Assembly: GCA_030646695.1 (NCBI GenBank)
Contig: JAUSLF010000024.1
Span: 1 to 48,013, forward strand
Direction: 5' to 3'
Source of the DNA: Nitrosomonadaceae bacterium
GTDB taxonomy: Bacteria > Pseudomonadota > Gammaproteobacteria > Burkholderiales > Nitrosomonadaceae
DNA: 48,013 nucleotides
In this document: positions 26,748 through 35,851 of the stretch, one piece after another
How the letters are laid out: the number at the start of each line of letters is the position of its first letter
Position numbering within the stretch: the stretch's first letter is position 1
Made by a program: the position numbers and the translations under genes
Notes under the pieces: model-generated
The model's input: only the letters and a program-made list of their open reading frames with translations
Told to the model about the DNA's origin: nothing
Databases searched by the model: none

Positions 26748-27266
26748 ATCCGTATCCTTGGCATAGACCCTGGCCTGCGCATTACCGGTTTCGGGGTCAT
26801 CGATAAAACCGGCAGCAGTCTGGTCTATATCAGCAGCGGCTGTATCAAAACACCGGACGGCGAACTGCCGCTGCGCCTGAAATCCATCATGGATCATCTC
26901 AATGAAGTCATTGCCGAGCATCGTCCCGATCAAGTCGCAGTCGAGCAAGTGTTCGTCAACGTCAATCCAAAATCCACACTGATGCTCGGACAGGCGCGTG
27001 GTGCAGCGATTTGCGCGGCGGTGCTGAACAATCTTGTCGTTGCCGAATACACCGCGCTGCAAGTCAAGCAAGCGGTAGTCGGTAACGGGCATGCAAAAAA
27101 AGAACAGGTGCAGGAAATGGTGAAACGTTTGCTGAAACTTGCCGGCAGTCCCAGCGCGGATGCGGCAGATGCGCTTGCCTGCGCCATTTGCCATGCGCAT
27201 GGCGGTCAAGGACTGGGTGGAATTTCGACAGCGGGCTATCGCATGAAACGGGGGCGGTTGGTATGA
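26748..27266 (+). CDS. ruvC: crossover junction endodeoxyribonuclease RuvC, start disturbed
   Basis: This is the Holliday-junction resolvase. The frame contains [19 protein letters not shown] (first catalytic Asp), [14 protein letters not shown] (Glu), and [16 protein letters not shown] (C-terminal Asp/His), about 172 residues, a normal RuvC length. No ATG, GTG or TTG occurs in frame between the yebC stop and the conserved N-terminus. The likely native start is the GTG at 26740, which is out of frame by one base at an A6 run; a seventh A would give a start of the form M-K-K-I-R-I-L. Alternatives are an ATC start at 26748, which has AGGTGA upstream, or a real loss of function. The next ATG (26889) would delete the first catalytic Asp. 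Confidence 0.85.
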   Translation: MRILGIDPGLRITGFGVIDKTGSSLVYISSGCIKTPDGELPLRLKSIMDHLNEVIAEHRPDQVAVEQVFVNVNPKSTLMLGQARGAAICAAVLNNLVVAEYTALQVKQAVVGNGHAKKEQVQEMVKRLLKLAGSPSADAADALACAICHAHGGQGLGGISTAGYRMKRGRLV

Positions 27267-27856
27267 TCGGCAGGATAACGGGACTGTTGCTGGAAAAGCA
27301 TCCACCGCTGGTGCTGGTTGATGTGCAAGGTGTCGGTTATGAAATCGACGTGCCCATGAGCACGTTTTATCAGCTACCCGTCATCGGTGCGCAAATCACA
27401 CTTCATACTCATCTGGTGGTGCGCGAAGATATACATTTGCTGTTCGGCTTTGGCACCGAAGCCGAGCGGCAGGCTTTCCGCCAACTCGTGAAAATTTCCG
27501 GCGTGGGTGCAAGAACTGCATTGGCTGTGCTGTCGGGCCTGAGCGTGGCTGACCTGCATCAGGCAGTGGCGACCCAGGACAGCGGCCGGCTCATCAAAAC
27601 CCCCGGCATCGGCAAGAAAACTGCCGAACGTCTGCTGCTGGAGTTGCGCGACAAACTCGATTCCGGCATGGCCGGCGGTACCGGCGTAACGGGTGTTGCG
27701 CCTTTTTCGAGAAGCGATAGTGACATACTCAATGCGCTGTTGTCACTGGGTTATAATGACCGCGAAGCCAATTGGGCGATCAAGCAATTACCTGCCGGCG
27801 CTGCCGTGTCCGACGGCATACGGCAGGCGTTGAAACTTCTGTCAAAAGAGAAATAG
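27263..27856 (+). CDS. ruvA: Holliday junction branch migration protein RuvA
   Basis: The 197-residue protein begins [31 protein letters not shown], with the OB-fold domain and two helix-hairpin-helix motifs ([16 protein letters not shown] and [21 protein letters not shown]), and a C-terminal RuvB-interacting domain ending in LLSKEK. Its ATG overlaps the ruvC stop (ATGA), which supports ruvC being translated. It binds four-way junctions and loads RuvB. Confidence 0.97.
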   Translation: MIGRITGLLLEKHPPLVLVDVQGVGYEIDVPMSTFYQLPVIGAQITLHTHLVVREDIHLLFGFGTEAERQAFRQLVKISGVGARTALAVLSGLSVADLHQAVATQDSGRLIKTPGIGKKTAERLLLELRDKLDSGMAGGTGVTGVAPFSRSDSDILNALLSLGYNDREANWAIKQLPAGAAVSDGIRQALKLLSKEK

Positions 27857-27929
27857 TGCAGATAGCTTACTCGCACTTTTATGAAAACCTGCTTGCCTGC
27901 CAAGCGGGTGAATTATCTACGCCATATGA

Positions 27930-28973
27930 ATGATTGAGACTGATCGATTGATCGCCGCCGCGCCGGCGTCTACCCAGGAAGAAGATCTGGAGCGGGCGCT
28001 ACGCCCCAAGTTTCTGGACGAATATGTTGGCCAGGAAAAAGTTCGTGGACAACTGCAGATCTTCATCGAAGCCGCGCGGCGGCGCAAGGAAGCGCTTGAT
28101 CACGTCCTGCTGTTTGGCCCCCCCGGATTAGGCAAAACCACGCTCGCCCACATCATTGCCAGGGAGATGGGTGTGAGTTTGCGGCACACCTCCGGCCCGG
28201 TACTGGAGCGCCCCGGTGATCTGGCGGCGCTGTTGACCAATCTCGAACCTAATGATGTCCTGTTCATCGACGAAATCCACCGGCTTTCGCCGGTAGTGGA
28301 AGAAATTCTCTACCCGGCGCTGGAGGACTACCAGCTCGATATCATGATCGGCGAGGGTCCCGCCGCTCGCTCGGTTAAGCTTGATTTGCCGCCGTTTACG
28401 CTGGTGGGCGCCACCACCCGCGCCGGCATGCTGACCAACCCGTTGCGTGACCGTTTCGGCATCATTTCGCGGCTGGAATTTTATTCGGTAGAAGAGCTGA
28501 CTCGCATCGTCACGCGTTCAGCCGGATTGCTCAACGTGGAAATTTCTCCCGACGGGGCGATAGAAATCGCCCGCCGTTCGCGCGGCACACCGCGCATCGT
28601 CAACCGCCTGCTGCGGCGGGTACGCGATTTTGCCGAAGTCAAAGCTGAAGGCCATATCACCCGACCGGTGGCGGATGCGGCGCTGATCATGCTGGATGTG
28701 GACATTGCCGGGTTGGACGTAATGGACAGAAAGCTGCTACTGGCGGTGATGGAAAAATTCGGCGGTGGTCCGGTGGGGGTGGATAATCTCGCCGCCGCCA
28801 TCAGCGAAGAGCGCGGTACCATCGAGGATGTGCTGGAGCCCTACCTGATCCAGCAGGGTTACATGAAGCGCACCCCGCGCGGGCGTATGGCCACGGTCAT
28901 TGCTTACCAGCATTTCAGCATGGCATTACCGAAGAACGGGTTGAGCGGAGAATTGTGGGAAGGCAGCCAATAG
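27930..28973 (+). CDS. ruvB: Holliday junction branch migration helicase RuvB
   Basis: A 347-residue AAA+ motor. [18 protein letters not shown] opens the fold, Walker A is GPPGLGKTT (63-71), Walker B is LFIDEIHRL, sensor GATTRAGML follows, and the C-terminal winged helix has [16 protein letters not shown]. It works with RuvA and RuvC. The usual betaproteobacterial gene after ruvB is replaced by the type III restriction-modification genes only 16 nt downstream, marking the left edge of the island. Confidence 0.97.
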   Translation: MIETDRLIAAAPASTQEEDLERALRPKFLDEYVGQEKVRGQLQIFIEAARRRKEALDHVLLFGPPGLGKTTLAHIIAREMGVSLRHTSGPVLERPGDLAALLTNLEPNDVLFIDEIHRLSPVVEEILYPALEDYQLDIMIGEGPAARSVKLDLPPFTLVGATTRAGMLTNPLRDRFGIISRLEFYSVEELTRIVTRSAGLLNVEISPDGAIEIARRSRGTPRIVNRLLRRVRDFAEVKAEGHITRPVADAALIMLDVDIAGLDVMDRKLLLAVMEKFGGGPVGVDNLAAAISEERGTIEDVLEPYLIQQGYMKRTPRGRMATVIAYQHFSMALPKNGLSGELWEGSQ

Positions 28974-29191
28974 CATATGAACAACCGGCATGACTGACCC
29001 GACCCGCGCCAGCAACCCGCTTGCCCATCTCGACAGCCTCAACGAGCAGCAGTTGCGCCGCTTGCTGGTGGAGCACCTCACCAAGCAAAAACTGGGGCTG
29101 TACTGGGAAGCGAGCGCCATCGAACGCGATGCGGCACTCAATGCCAATCTGGTGCTGCCGCGCCTGGTGGCGGAATGGAGCTACTCTCCAT

Positions 29192-29216
29192 CCGTTCGCG
29201 GTGAGCGTGTCGAACC
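29192..29216. repeat. REP-like repeat inside mod (copy 1)
   Basis: CCGTTCGCGGTGAGCGTGTC and the following GAACC match the widespread proteobacterial short repeat of the form CCGTTCGNNNTGAGCNTGTCGAACC. It is read in frame as PSVRGERVEPQ within the Mod N-terminal region, ahead of motif IV. The second copy at 30381 is in the opposite orientation. Confidence 0.6.
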
Positions 29217-30380
29217 GCAAGCCGCCGTCCATCGCAATCTCATTATCGAAGGTGACAACTTCGATTCACTACGCCTGTTGCGTGCCACCCACGCCGGAAA
29301 AATCCGCGTCATCTACATCGACCCGCCGTACAACACTGGCAACAAGGACTGGGTGTACAACGACCATTACGTCGGCGCCAACGACCGCTGGCGGCACTCG
29401 CAGTGGTTGGAATTCCTGTATCGGCGGCTCACTCTCGCCCGAGATTTGCTCACGCCGGACGGTGTGATTTTGGTGTCAATCAACGACGAAAACCGCGCGC
29501 GGCTGGAGCTGCTGATGGAAGAGGTGTTTCCAGGGATGCGGCTAGGTACGATCACTTGGCGCACACGGCAAGGCTCGAATGCCGACCAGCAATGTTTTCT
29601 TTCTGTCGATCACGAGCATGTGCTGGTGTATGGCAATGAAGGATTCAGCTTTAATGGCTTTGAAAAAAACTACGAGATGTATGGCAACGCCGACAATGAT
29701 CCACGCGGTGATTGGCGATTGGGCGATATTACTTTGGGCTTTTCGTTCAAGGAACGCCCAAATCTGTATTACCCCCACTAGTTGATCCAAAGACAGGCAT
29801 TACATATCCGTGCAGCCCAGAAAGTGTATGGCGTTTTGCGACAAAGAGCCGCATTAAAGACGGGCAACAGCTACAAGCCAAGTCGATGGAGGAATTCATC
29901 GAATTAGGTCAAATAATTTTCCCGACCAACCCTCGTGTTGAAACATGGGTAACGATGGACGCACTCTTGGATGCGATAGAAAAGGGAGATGTTCCCAAGG
30001 GCGGAAAGTCACAACTGCTGAGAAAAGACTTGCCTGATTTGGAGTATTGGGTAGGACGTCCAGTGGGTTTTGGCCGTCCTCAATTCAAGCGCTACAAAGT
30101 GGACTTGCGCAATCAAACCCAGCCGCTATCGAGTTGGATTGTGCCAACTTTTGAAGATGGCGATTACGAAGCGGAAAACAGTTTTGTTTCGAGCACCAAC
30201 CAAGAGGGGGCGCGCATCGTCGCGGAGATTTTTGGCGACCGTGCTTTCAACTACGCCAAGCCGCTTTCGCTAATCAAGAACCTGCTCGCCCAAGCCACTC
30301 GCCCCAACGACATCGTGCTGGATTTTTTCGCCGGTTCCGGCACCACCGGGCAGGCGGTGCTGGAGCTGAATGCCGAAGAT

Positions 30381-30403
30381 GCTTCGACTGGCTCAGCACG
30401 GGC
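30381..30403. repeat. REP-like repeat inside mod (copy 2)
   Basis: GCTTCGACTGGCTCAGCACG with GGC after it is the same repeat family as the copy at 29192, opposite orientation. It is read in frame as DASTGSARAGQ between the SAM motif and the conserved RRFILCSST strand, lengthening a surface loop. Confidence 0.6.
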
Positions 30404-30922
30404 TGGTCAGAGGCGTTTCATCCTCTGTTCCAGCACCGAAGCCACCACCAAGGAGCCGGACAAGAATCTGTGCCGCGATGTGTGTGCGGAACGGATGCGC
30501 CGCGTGATGCGCGGTTACGGCGGCAAAGCGGGTTACACGCTGGAACAGAGCGGCGAATTCGCCTATCTGCAACTGGACATGGTGGAAGCCGCCGATGTGC
30601 ATTTTGAAATTGACGCAGCACATGCTTTTCAACTGCTGGCGTTGAAGCGCTTGGGTGTAATTTGCGCTGAACCGCAAGGGGCGGTGATGCGTCTTGGACG
30701 GGTGGAAGATTGCGAGTTGCTGGTGTGCAATGAGGTGAATGCCGAGACGATAGAAACTCTCGCTGCCTGGCCGCAACTGCACGGCGCGGCAAGGCTGGCG
30801 ATATATTCCACCCGCCCGCAAACCCTGAGTGAACAGCTTGCCACGCGCGGGGTGGAGGCGAATTGCTACAGCTTGATGGATGCGCTGTTGCATGGGCAGG
30901 CAGCGAGTGGCAGTGGTGCGGC

Positions 30923-33625
30923 ATGAGTGCCCGTGACATCATCGCCGCGCAAACAGGAGCCATTGAGCCGGAAGCGTTTCAAAGCGCAATTGTGGAAGGC
31001 GTGACGCGCGCGCTGTTGCGCGACTCCGCACCGCCATGTTTGCTGCGCGCGCCGACGGGTTCGGGCAAGACCTTCATCATTTCGCGCGTGCTGGAAGCGG
31101 TGAGCGCGGCGCATCCCACGTTGTGGCTGTGGTTCGTGCCGTTCGTGAATCTGGTGCAGCAGACCGAGGATGCACTGGCAGCGAATTGTGCCGGGTTGAT
31201 CCCGGTGATGCTGGCGCGGGGACGCAATCAGGAAGCACGCGCCGGCATGGTGTTGCTTTCCACGGCGCAAGGCGTGGCGCGGGCGCGCGACCGCAACGCG
31301 GGCTACAACGCCGATGGCGATGACGACACCCGCACGCTGGCGGAATTCGTGGCACGGGCACGGGCGCAAGGCTTGAACATTGGACTGGTGGTAGACGAGG
31401 CGCATATCGGCCTGGACAAGACCACGGAGTTTGGCAAGTTCGCACACTGGCTGAATGCGGATTTTTTCATCATGGCCACCGCCACGCCCAAGGACGAACG
31501 GCTGCTGGAGTTTTTACAGCAGGCGGGCAAGAGCGCCTTCGAAAATTTTGCCGCCAGCCGCGACGAAGTGGTGAATGCACGTCTCAACAAGCGTTACATT
31601 GAAGCGGTGGTGTACGACCTGCGCCAGAGCGTGCAGACAGTAACCGACCTGAAGCGCACGGTGTTGCGCCAGGCATGGAAACGTTCGCAGCGCATCAAGC
31701 GGCAGTTGCAGGCAGCGGGCGTGCCGCTGACACCGTTGCTGCTGGTGCAGGTGGCGAATGGCGGCAAGACGGTGGAAGAGGCTGAGCAGGACTTAATCAA
31801 GCTGTGCGGAGTGCATCCAGCTCTTATCGGCAAGCATTCTTCGGATGACCCCGACCCGGTGCTGATGGCCGCGATCGCCAATGACAGCAGCAAGGAAGTG
31901 TTGATTTTCAAGCAGTCGGCGGGCACTGGTTTCGATGCGCCGCGCGCGTTTGTGCTGGCCTCAACTAAATCGGTGAATGATGCGGATTTCGCCATGCAGT
32001 TCATTGGCCGGGTAATGCGGGTGTCGCGCCCGATCCGCGAGGCATACCCCAAGCCGATGCCGATTCCACCAGACCTGGATACTGCCTACGTTTATCTGGC
32101 GGATGCAGAGGCGCAGCGTGGCTATGAGGCAGCGGTGCAAACCAGCAACGCAGTGAGAAGCCAGTTGGAAGGACAGACCGAAAAGCTACTCGTGCGCTAT
32201 ACAGTTTCCGGCGCGGCCGTTTATACCAACCGCGAAACACCGCAAGCACCGTTGATGTATGACCTGCCATTGCCTGAGAGCAATGCGGCCGATGATGTGA
32301 CCGAAGTGCCAGTCTATGCAACAACAGGATCGCAGCAATCGCTATTTGGCAGCTTGACGGCACAAAGTATATTGGCAGATAAGGCAGATAACGATTATGC
32401 GTTTGACGAGGTGTTATCGGCACCAGCGGCAGCAAGCCCGCGCATAAAGCCTGGTCTGCCCGGCTCTGAAGCTGAGCTACTTGAATTTTTGACTGCAAAA
32501 AGCATTCGCGCTTATCCGCAGCACATGAATGTCCGCAACTTGCCGCGTGCGCTCAAACGCGAACAGAGTCCGCAGATGCAGGATATGGCGAAGGTATCGG
32601 AGACGGTAGCAACACGCTTGCCAATTACCGAGGAGCTGAAAAGAAATGCGCTGCGGGCGGCGCTAAACCGGCTCAGGGAAAAGGAAATCCACACCGAGCT
32701 GACCAAAGGTGTGCGTCACGAAGAAGATGTGCAAGTGATTACCGACCGCAACGCCCTGGCTCGGGAGGCCTACAGCATACTACGCGGACTGCCGCAGGTG
32801 GAAGATGCGGATGAGCGTATCATTGTCGATGTATTGGCGCGACGCCTGCGTGGTTTGATCGACGAAGAATTTGAGCACATTGACGAAGAGTTGCGGCCAC
32901 AGGAAGCTGAAATGAAGCGCTATGCGCGCGACGCCGCACATTGGGTAATCCGCCGTGAGGCTGGAAACATCGCCGAATTGATGCAAAGCATCGTCGCTGA
33001 ATACACCACGCTGGAAGACGCAGAACCGCTACCCGGCTTGATGGTGTTCCCGGCGAGTTTGAGTCTGGCAGCTTCGCGTAAAAATATATACGGTGTGCTG
33101 CCGCCTTCTGATGATGATCTATCAAAGATCGACCAGTTGCTGATGCTGGATGAACGCGAGTGGCTGGCTGATCGTAAGATGATTCTGACGGGGGGCGAGT
33201 TCCGTATCGGAAAATATGATGGGTCGCTCAAACTAAACGGTGAAGAGCGCGAGTTTGCCAAGGCGCTGGACCGGGCAGACTTTGTTGAATGGTGGCATCG
33301 CAACCCGGATCGTAAGCCCTACGCGGTACGGCTGGTCCGGGGCGAACACCAAAATTACTTTTACCCGGATTTTGTGGTCTGCCTATCGCATCTGCCGGGT
33401 GATGAGCCAATTATGCGGCTGATTGAAACCAAGGAAAACGTGAAAGATGCGGCCCGCAAGGCGCAGCGTGTACCCAAGTCCTACGGGAAAGTGCTGTTCC
33501 TTACTAAGGACCAGAGCCGGTTGCGTGTAGTGAATGGTGATGGCAGCTTGGGTGTAATAGTGAACTGGGATGATTTGACACCAATGCGCGAGTGGCTGCG
33601 TGAATCGAAGCCAACGCTGCAATGA
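30923..33625 (+). CDS. res: type III restriction enzyme, Res subunit (helicase-nuclease)
   Basis: This 900-residue protein pairs with Mod to cut unmodified DNA after ATP-driven movement. Walker A is APTGSGKT (43-50), DEAH is at 158-161 (VVDEAHIGLD), then FIMATATPKDE, SAGTGFDAPRA and motif VI MQFIGRVMRVSR. A long middle region leads to a C-terminal PD-(D/E)xK nuclease with FYPDFVVCL and LIETKEN near residue 830. The ATG at 30923 overlaps the mod stop; the longer frame from 30863 lies inside mod. It is intact although mod is broken, a combination that would be dangerous to the host if both are as sequenced. Confidence 0.92.
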   Translation: MSARDIIAAQTGAIEPEAFQSAIVEGVTRALLRDSAPPCLLRAPTGSGKTFIISRVLEAVSAAHPTLWLWFVPFVNLVQQTEDALAANCAGLIPVMLARGRNQEARAGMVLLSTAQGVARARDRNAGYNADGDDDTRTLAEFVARARAQGLNIGLVVDEAHIGLDKTTEFGKFAHWLNADFFIMATATPKDERLLEFLQQAGKSAFENFAASRDEVVNARLNKRYIEAVVYDLRQSVQTVTDLKRTVLRQAWKRSQRIKRQLQAAGVPLTPLLLVQVANGGKTVEEAEQDLIKLCGVHPALIGKHSSDDPDPVLMAAIANDSSKEVLIFKQSAGTGFDAPRAFVLASTKSVNDADFAMQFIGRVMRVSRPIREAYPKPMPIPPDLDTAYVYLADAEAQRGYEAAVQTSNAVRSQLEGQTEKLLVRYTVSGAAVYTNRETPQAPLMYDLPLPESNAADDVTEVPVYATTGSQQSLFGSLTAQSILADKADNDYAFDEVLSAPAAASPRIKPGLPGSEAELLEFLTAKSIRAYPQHMNVRNLPRALKREQSPQMQDMAKVSETVATRLPITEELKRNALRAALNRLREKEIHTELTKGVRHEEDVQVITDRNALAREAYSILRGLPQVEDADERIIVDVLARRLRGLIDEEFEHIDEELRPQEAEMKRYARDAAHWVIRREAGNIAELMQSIVAEYTTLEDAEPLPGLMVFPASLSLAASRKNIYGVLPPSDDDLSKIDQLLMLDEREWLADRKMILTGGEFRIGKYDGSLKLNGEEREFAKALDRADFVEWWHRNPDRKPYAVRLVRGEHQNYFYPDFVVCLSHLPGDEPIMRLIETKENVKDAARKAQRVPKSYGKVLFLTKDQSRLRVVNGDGSLGVIVNWDDLTPMREWLRESKPTLQ

Positions 33626-33723
33626 CAGCCTATGCCGATGATAGACTTTACCCTTCAGGTCGGTTTAGTGACATGTTACTAAATCGATGCAATGACAGCC
33701 TACATCAATGATTGACATCACCC
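33618..33723. repeat. imperfect tandem duplication at the res / regulator junction
   Basis: The 36 bp at 33618-33653 recur at 33688-33723, 70 bp on, with 29 of 36 positions equal; both contain TGCAATGACAGCCTA followed by ATGAT(A/T)GA and ACCC. The first copy includes the last codons and stop of res plus a short false start (MIDFTLQ, closed after some 14 codons); the second copy provides the real start MIDITPAQ of the next gene. Confidence 0.65.
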
Positions 33724-35195
33724 CTGCTCAAACCGATCCGCGTATCGCCAGCCTGCTCGCCGCCCGCGAGAGCCGCACCCTCGATTTTAAGCGCGTCTCC
33801 GGCAAGATGGTGGGCAAGGCGCTGGAAACCATTTGCGCCTTCGCCAACACTGAAGGTGGCATTCTGGCTTTGGGTGTGGCGGATGAAAAGCAGGAAAGAG
33901 GTGCTGGCCGGCTTTATGGGATTCAGGAAAACATGGAAGCGTTGGATGAGTTCACCCGTAAGGTTCGCACTCAGTTCCATCCGCCGATTGAAACCATCAG
34001 CTTCACGCGCCTGCCATACACCTTGCGTGATGGCAACGCCGGCCATGTGGTGCTGGTGCGCACCACCAAGAGCGACAAGGTGCATTCCATCGTGGATGAC
34101 GGTATCTGGACGCGGCTGGATGCGGGCAACCGCGAGATGACCGCTGCCGAGATCACTGAGCTTTCTTACCGGCGTGGGGTGCGCAGCGCAGAGAGTGAGC
34201 CAGTGGCAGTACCTTTGGAATTGTTGGAAACGGAAACATGGCGCAGTTTTGTGGCAGCGCGAGGATTGAGGAGCGGCAGCTTTGCGGAGCAATTGCAGCG
34301 AATTGGATTGGCGTTGCGGGTAGGGAATGAAGTGCAGCCTACTCGCGCAGCAGTGTTACTGTTTGCCGACGAGCCGGGGAGCTTACTTGCCTCACACGGC
34401 TCTCGTGCCGACATCCGTTTGATGATTTATGACGGGAAGCAGGTTGTGCCAGGAGCTACGCCCAATTTGCGCAAGACGCCTAATACGATACGAGGCCCGT
34501 TGATCGTGCAGATCGACACAACAGTGAAGACCGTGCTGGATGAGCTTGCGCAAGGCTTGACGCTTTCCGGCAGCGGCTTCAAGACCAAGCACTTGTACCC
34601 GGAACGGGTGGTGAAAGAGGCGATTGTGAATGCGGTGATCCATCGTGACTACCGCTTGAACCGCGATATTTTTATCCGCCTGTTCGATGACCGCATCGAG
34701 GTGGAAAGCCCCGGAGTGTTCCCCGGCAACATTACACCAGCTAACGTGGACAAGGCGGGCTCCAAGGCGCGCAATCCACTGGTTGCGCAAAACCTGCGCG
34801 AGTTTCCCGTTGCGCCCAACATTGATGCCGGAGAGGGTGTAAAAATGATGTTTGCCGAAATGGCGAGCGCTAAGCTTTATCCGCCGCAGTATCGACAAAA
34901 TACCGAGGCGGCAGTGGAGAGTGTGACGGTGACGCTCTTGAATTTGGAGCGACCCACAGTGTGGGACGAGGTCAGTCACTGGATTGATACCCATGGGGCA
35001 ATTGCCAATGCCGACCTGTGCCAGATTGCTGGTGTACATACCCTGTCGGCTTCAAGAATGCTCAAAGTTTGGGTAGATCAGGGGGTTTTGGTGCCACTGC
35101 CCGACCGCGCCAAGCGTAATATGGCTTACGCCAAACCAACACAGCCGTCGGATCAGCAGAGTTTATTATCAGAGGCGCAAGATAATAAACTTTGA
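33708..35195 (+). CDS. AlbA_2/Schlafen-domain ATP-binding regulator
   Basis: The 495-residue COG2865-type protein has an N-terminal AlbA_2 (Schlafen) DNA-binding domain (about 20-140: ESRTLDFKRVSG, ICAFANTEGGILALGVAD). A central GHKL-like ATPase segment has KEAIVNAVIHRDY (about 303-316), DDRIEVESPGVFPGNI and RNPLVAQNL. A C-terminal winged helix has DLCQIAGVHTLSASRMLKVW. Such proteins are common in defence islands as putative regulators or effectors. It follows res by 82 nt on the same strand. Its last codons (LLSEAQDNKL) are encoded by a 30-nt hairpin repeated at 37503. Function is inferred from domains only. Confidence 0.83.
   Translation: MIDITPAQTDPRIASLLAARESRTLDFKRVSGKMVGKALETICAFANTEGGILALGVADEKQERGAGRLYGIQENMEALDEFTRKVRTQFHPPIETISFTRLPYTLRDGNAGHVVLVRTTKSDKVHSIVDDGIWTRLDAGNREMTAAEITELSYRRGVRSAESEPVAVPLELLETETWRSFVAARGLRSGSFAEQLQRIGLALRVGNEVQPTRAAVLLFADEPGSLLASHGSRADIRLMIYDGKQVVPGATPNLRKTPNTIRGPLIVQIDTTVKTVLDELAQGLTLSGSGFKTKHLYPERVVKEAIVNAVIHRDYRLNRDIFIRLFDDRIEVESPGVFPGNITPANVDKAGSKARNPLVAQNLREFPVAPNIDAGEGVKMMFAEMASAKLYPPQYRQNTEAAVESVTVTLLNLERPTVWDEVSHWIDTHGAIANADLCQIAGVHTLSASRMLKVWVDQGVLVPLPDRAKRNMAYAKPTQPSDQQSLLSEAQDNKL
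35161..35190. repeat. 30-nt hairpin, left copy
   Basis: GTTTATTATC and GATAATAAAC are perfect 10-bp inverted arms around the loop AGAGGCGCAA. The site overlaps the end of the AlbA_2 gene. An identical pair of arms with a 10-nt loop sharing the central GCGC is at 37503-37532. Both copies are followed by TTATTATC exactly 75 bp after the first arm's own TTATTATC (35163 to 35238; 37505 to 37580). Confidence 0.75.
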
Positions 35196-35200
35196 TTTGG

Positions 35201-35212
35201 CTAAATATTTAG
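35201..35212. promoter_or_regulatory. perfect 12-bp palindrome, candidate operator
   Basis: CTAAATATTTAG is a perfect palindrome 13 nt before the ATG of the DprA-like gene and 10 nt after the hairpin at 35161-35190. Position and symmetry suit a regulator site. A link to the winged-helix protein just upstream is inference. Confidence 0.4.
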
Positions 35213-35225
35213 ATAAATCAGCGTG

Positions 35226-35747
35226 ATGGCAAAACCATTATTATCATCTTGGCAAAAAGACGGGATAGCCGGAGTTGGAAACAGGGCATTGCTGGAACAG
35301 CCGCTGACGGCTTTTTTCGCGTCCCGCCGTTGTTCCGGGCTGGCGATTCGGGCGGCGATGGATTGGGCAGTAGCGCAGGCGCGAGCGAGAACACCACTGG
35401 TTGGTGGATTTCATTCGCCGCTTGAGCAGTCAGTTCTGGAAGTCATGCTGCCGGCTCATGCGCCGGTGGTAATTGTGATTGTGCGCCAGTTACATGCGGC
35501 AAGGTTGCCTGTTGCATGGCGCGATGCGGTACAAGCCGGAATAGCCGCCGTGGTAAGCATAGAAGATATGCAGCAACGATTAACTGCCGAGCAGGCCATA
35601 CGGCGCAATCATTGGATTGCTCGCCACGCAGCACAAATCGTGGTCGCAGAGGCAGCACCCGATGGGAGTTTGGCATCTTGCCTGGCGCAATGGAAGATCG
35701 AAAGGATGCGAGTGAGTATTTTGCTGGATGAGGTTGGGAATCAATGA
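35226..35747 (+). CDS. DprA/SMF-like Rossmann-fold protein
   Basis: The 173-residue protein matches the short DprA-like group: GNRALLEQPLTAFFASRRCSGLAIRAAMDWA resembles the start of the DprA nucleotide-binding fold, followed by SPLEQSVLEVMLPAHAPVVIVI and IARHAAQIVVAEAAPDGSL. It is about half the length of housekeeping DprA, and lacks the SAM and winged-helix ends. Full DprA loads RecA on single-stranded DNA; short relatives sit in defence and mobile regions with unknown roles. ATG at 35226 is preferred over the GTG one codon earlier. No strong ribosome site. Confidence 0.65.
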   Translation: MAKPLLSSWQKDGIAGVGNRALLEQPLTAFFASRRCSGLAIRAAMDWAVAQARARTPLVGGFHSPLEQSVLEVMLPAHAPVVIVIVRQLHAARLPVAWRDAVQAGIAAVVSIEDMQQRLTAEQAIRRNHWIARHAAQIVVAEAAPDGSLASCLAQWKIERMRVSILLDEVGNQ

Positions 35748-35851
35748 ACCTGCTACCTACCTTCCATAATTGCAGCTTTTAGTGCGCGAACCGAAACGAT
35801 TAAAGTGGCTGCACTCAACGCGTCCTGTGACGTGAAAAGGGAGCTGGTGAA

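Larger units (their letters stand above)
28990..30926 (+). pseudogene. mod: type III DNA methyltransferase (Mod), frameshifted
   Basis: A beta-class adenine methyltransferase split into two frames. Part one (28990-29781) carries NLIIEGDNFDSLRLL, catalytic motif IV DPPYNTGN (about 111-118) and the start of the target-recognition region, ending at a premature TAG. Part two continues from about 29770 in the next frame with YPCSPESVWRF and the SAM motif LDFFAGSGTTGQAVLEL, to a stop at 30926. One extra C in the C5 run at 29771-29775 would restore a continuous protein of about 645 residues. The stop overlaps the res start. Two REP-like segments are embedded in frame. The break may be a sequencing error, a real mutation or, less likely, slippage. 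Confidence 0.88.

Noticed and set aside
29771-29775. Phase-variable switch in mod through the C5 tract
   Set aside because: Five bases is too short for efficient slipped-strand switching; known phase-variable mod genes use longer tracts or multi-base repeats.
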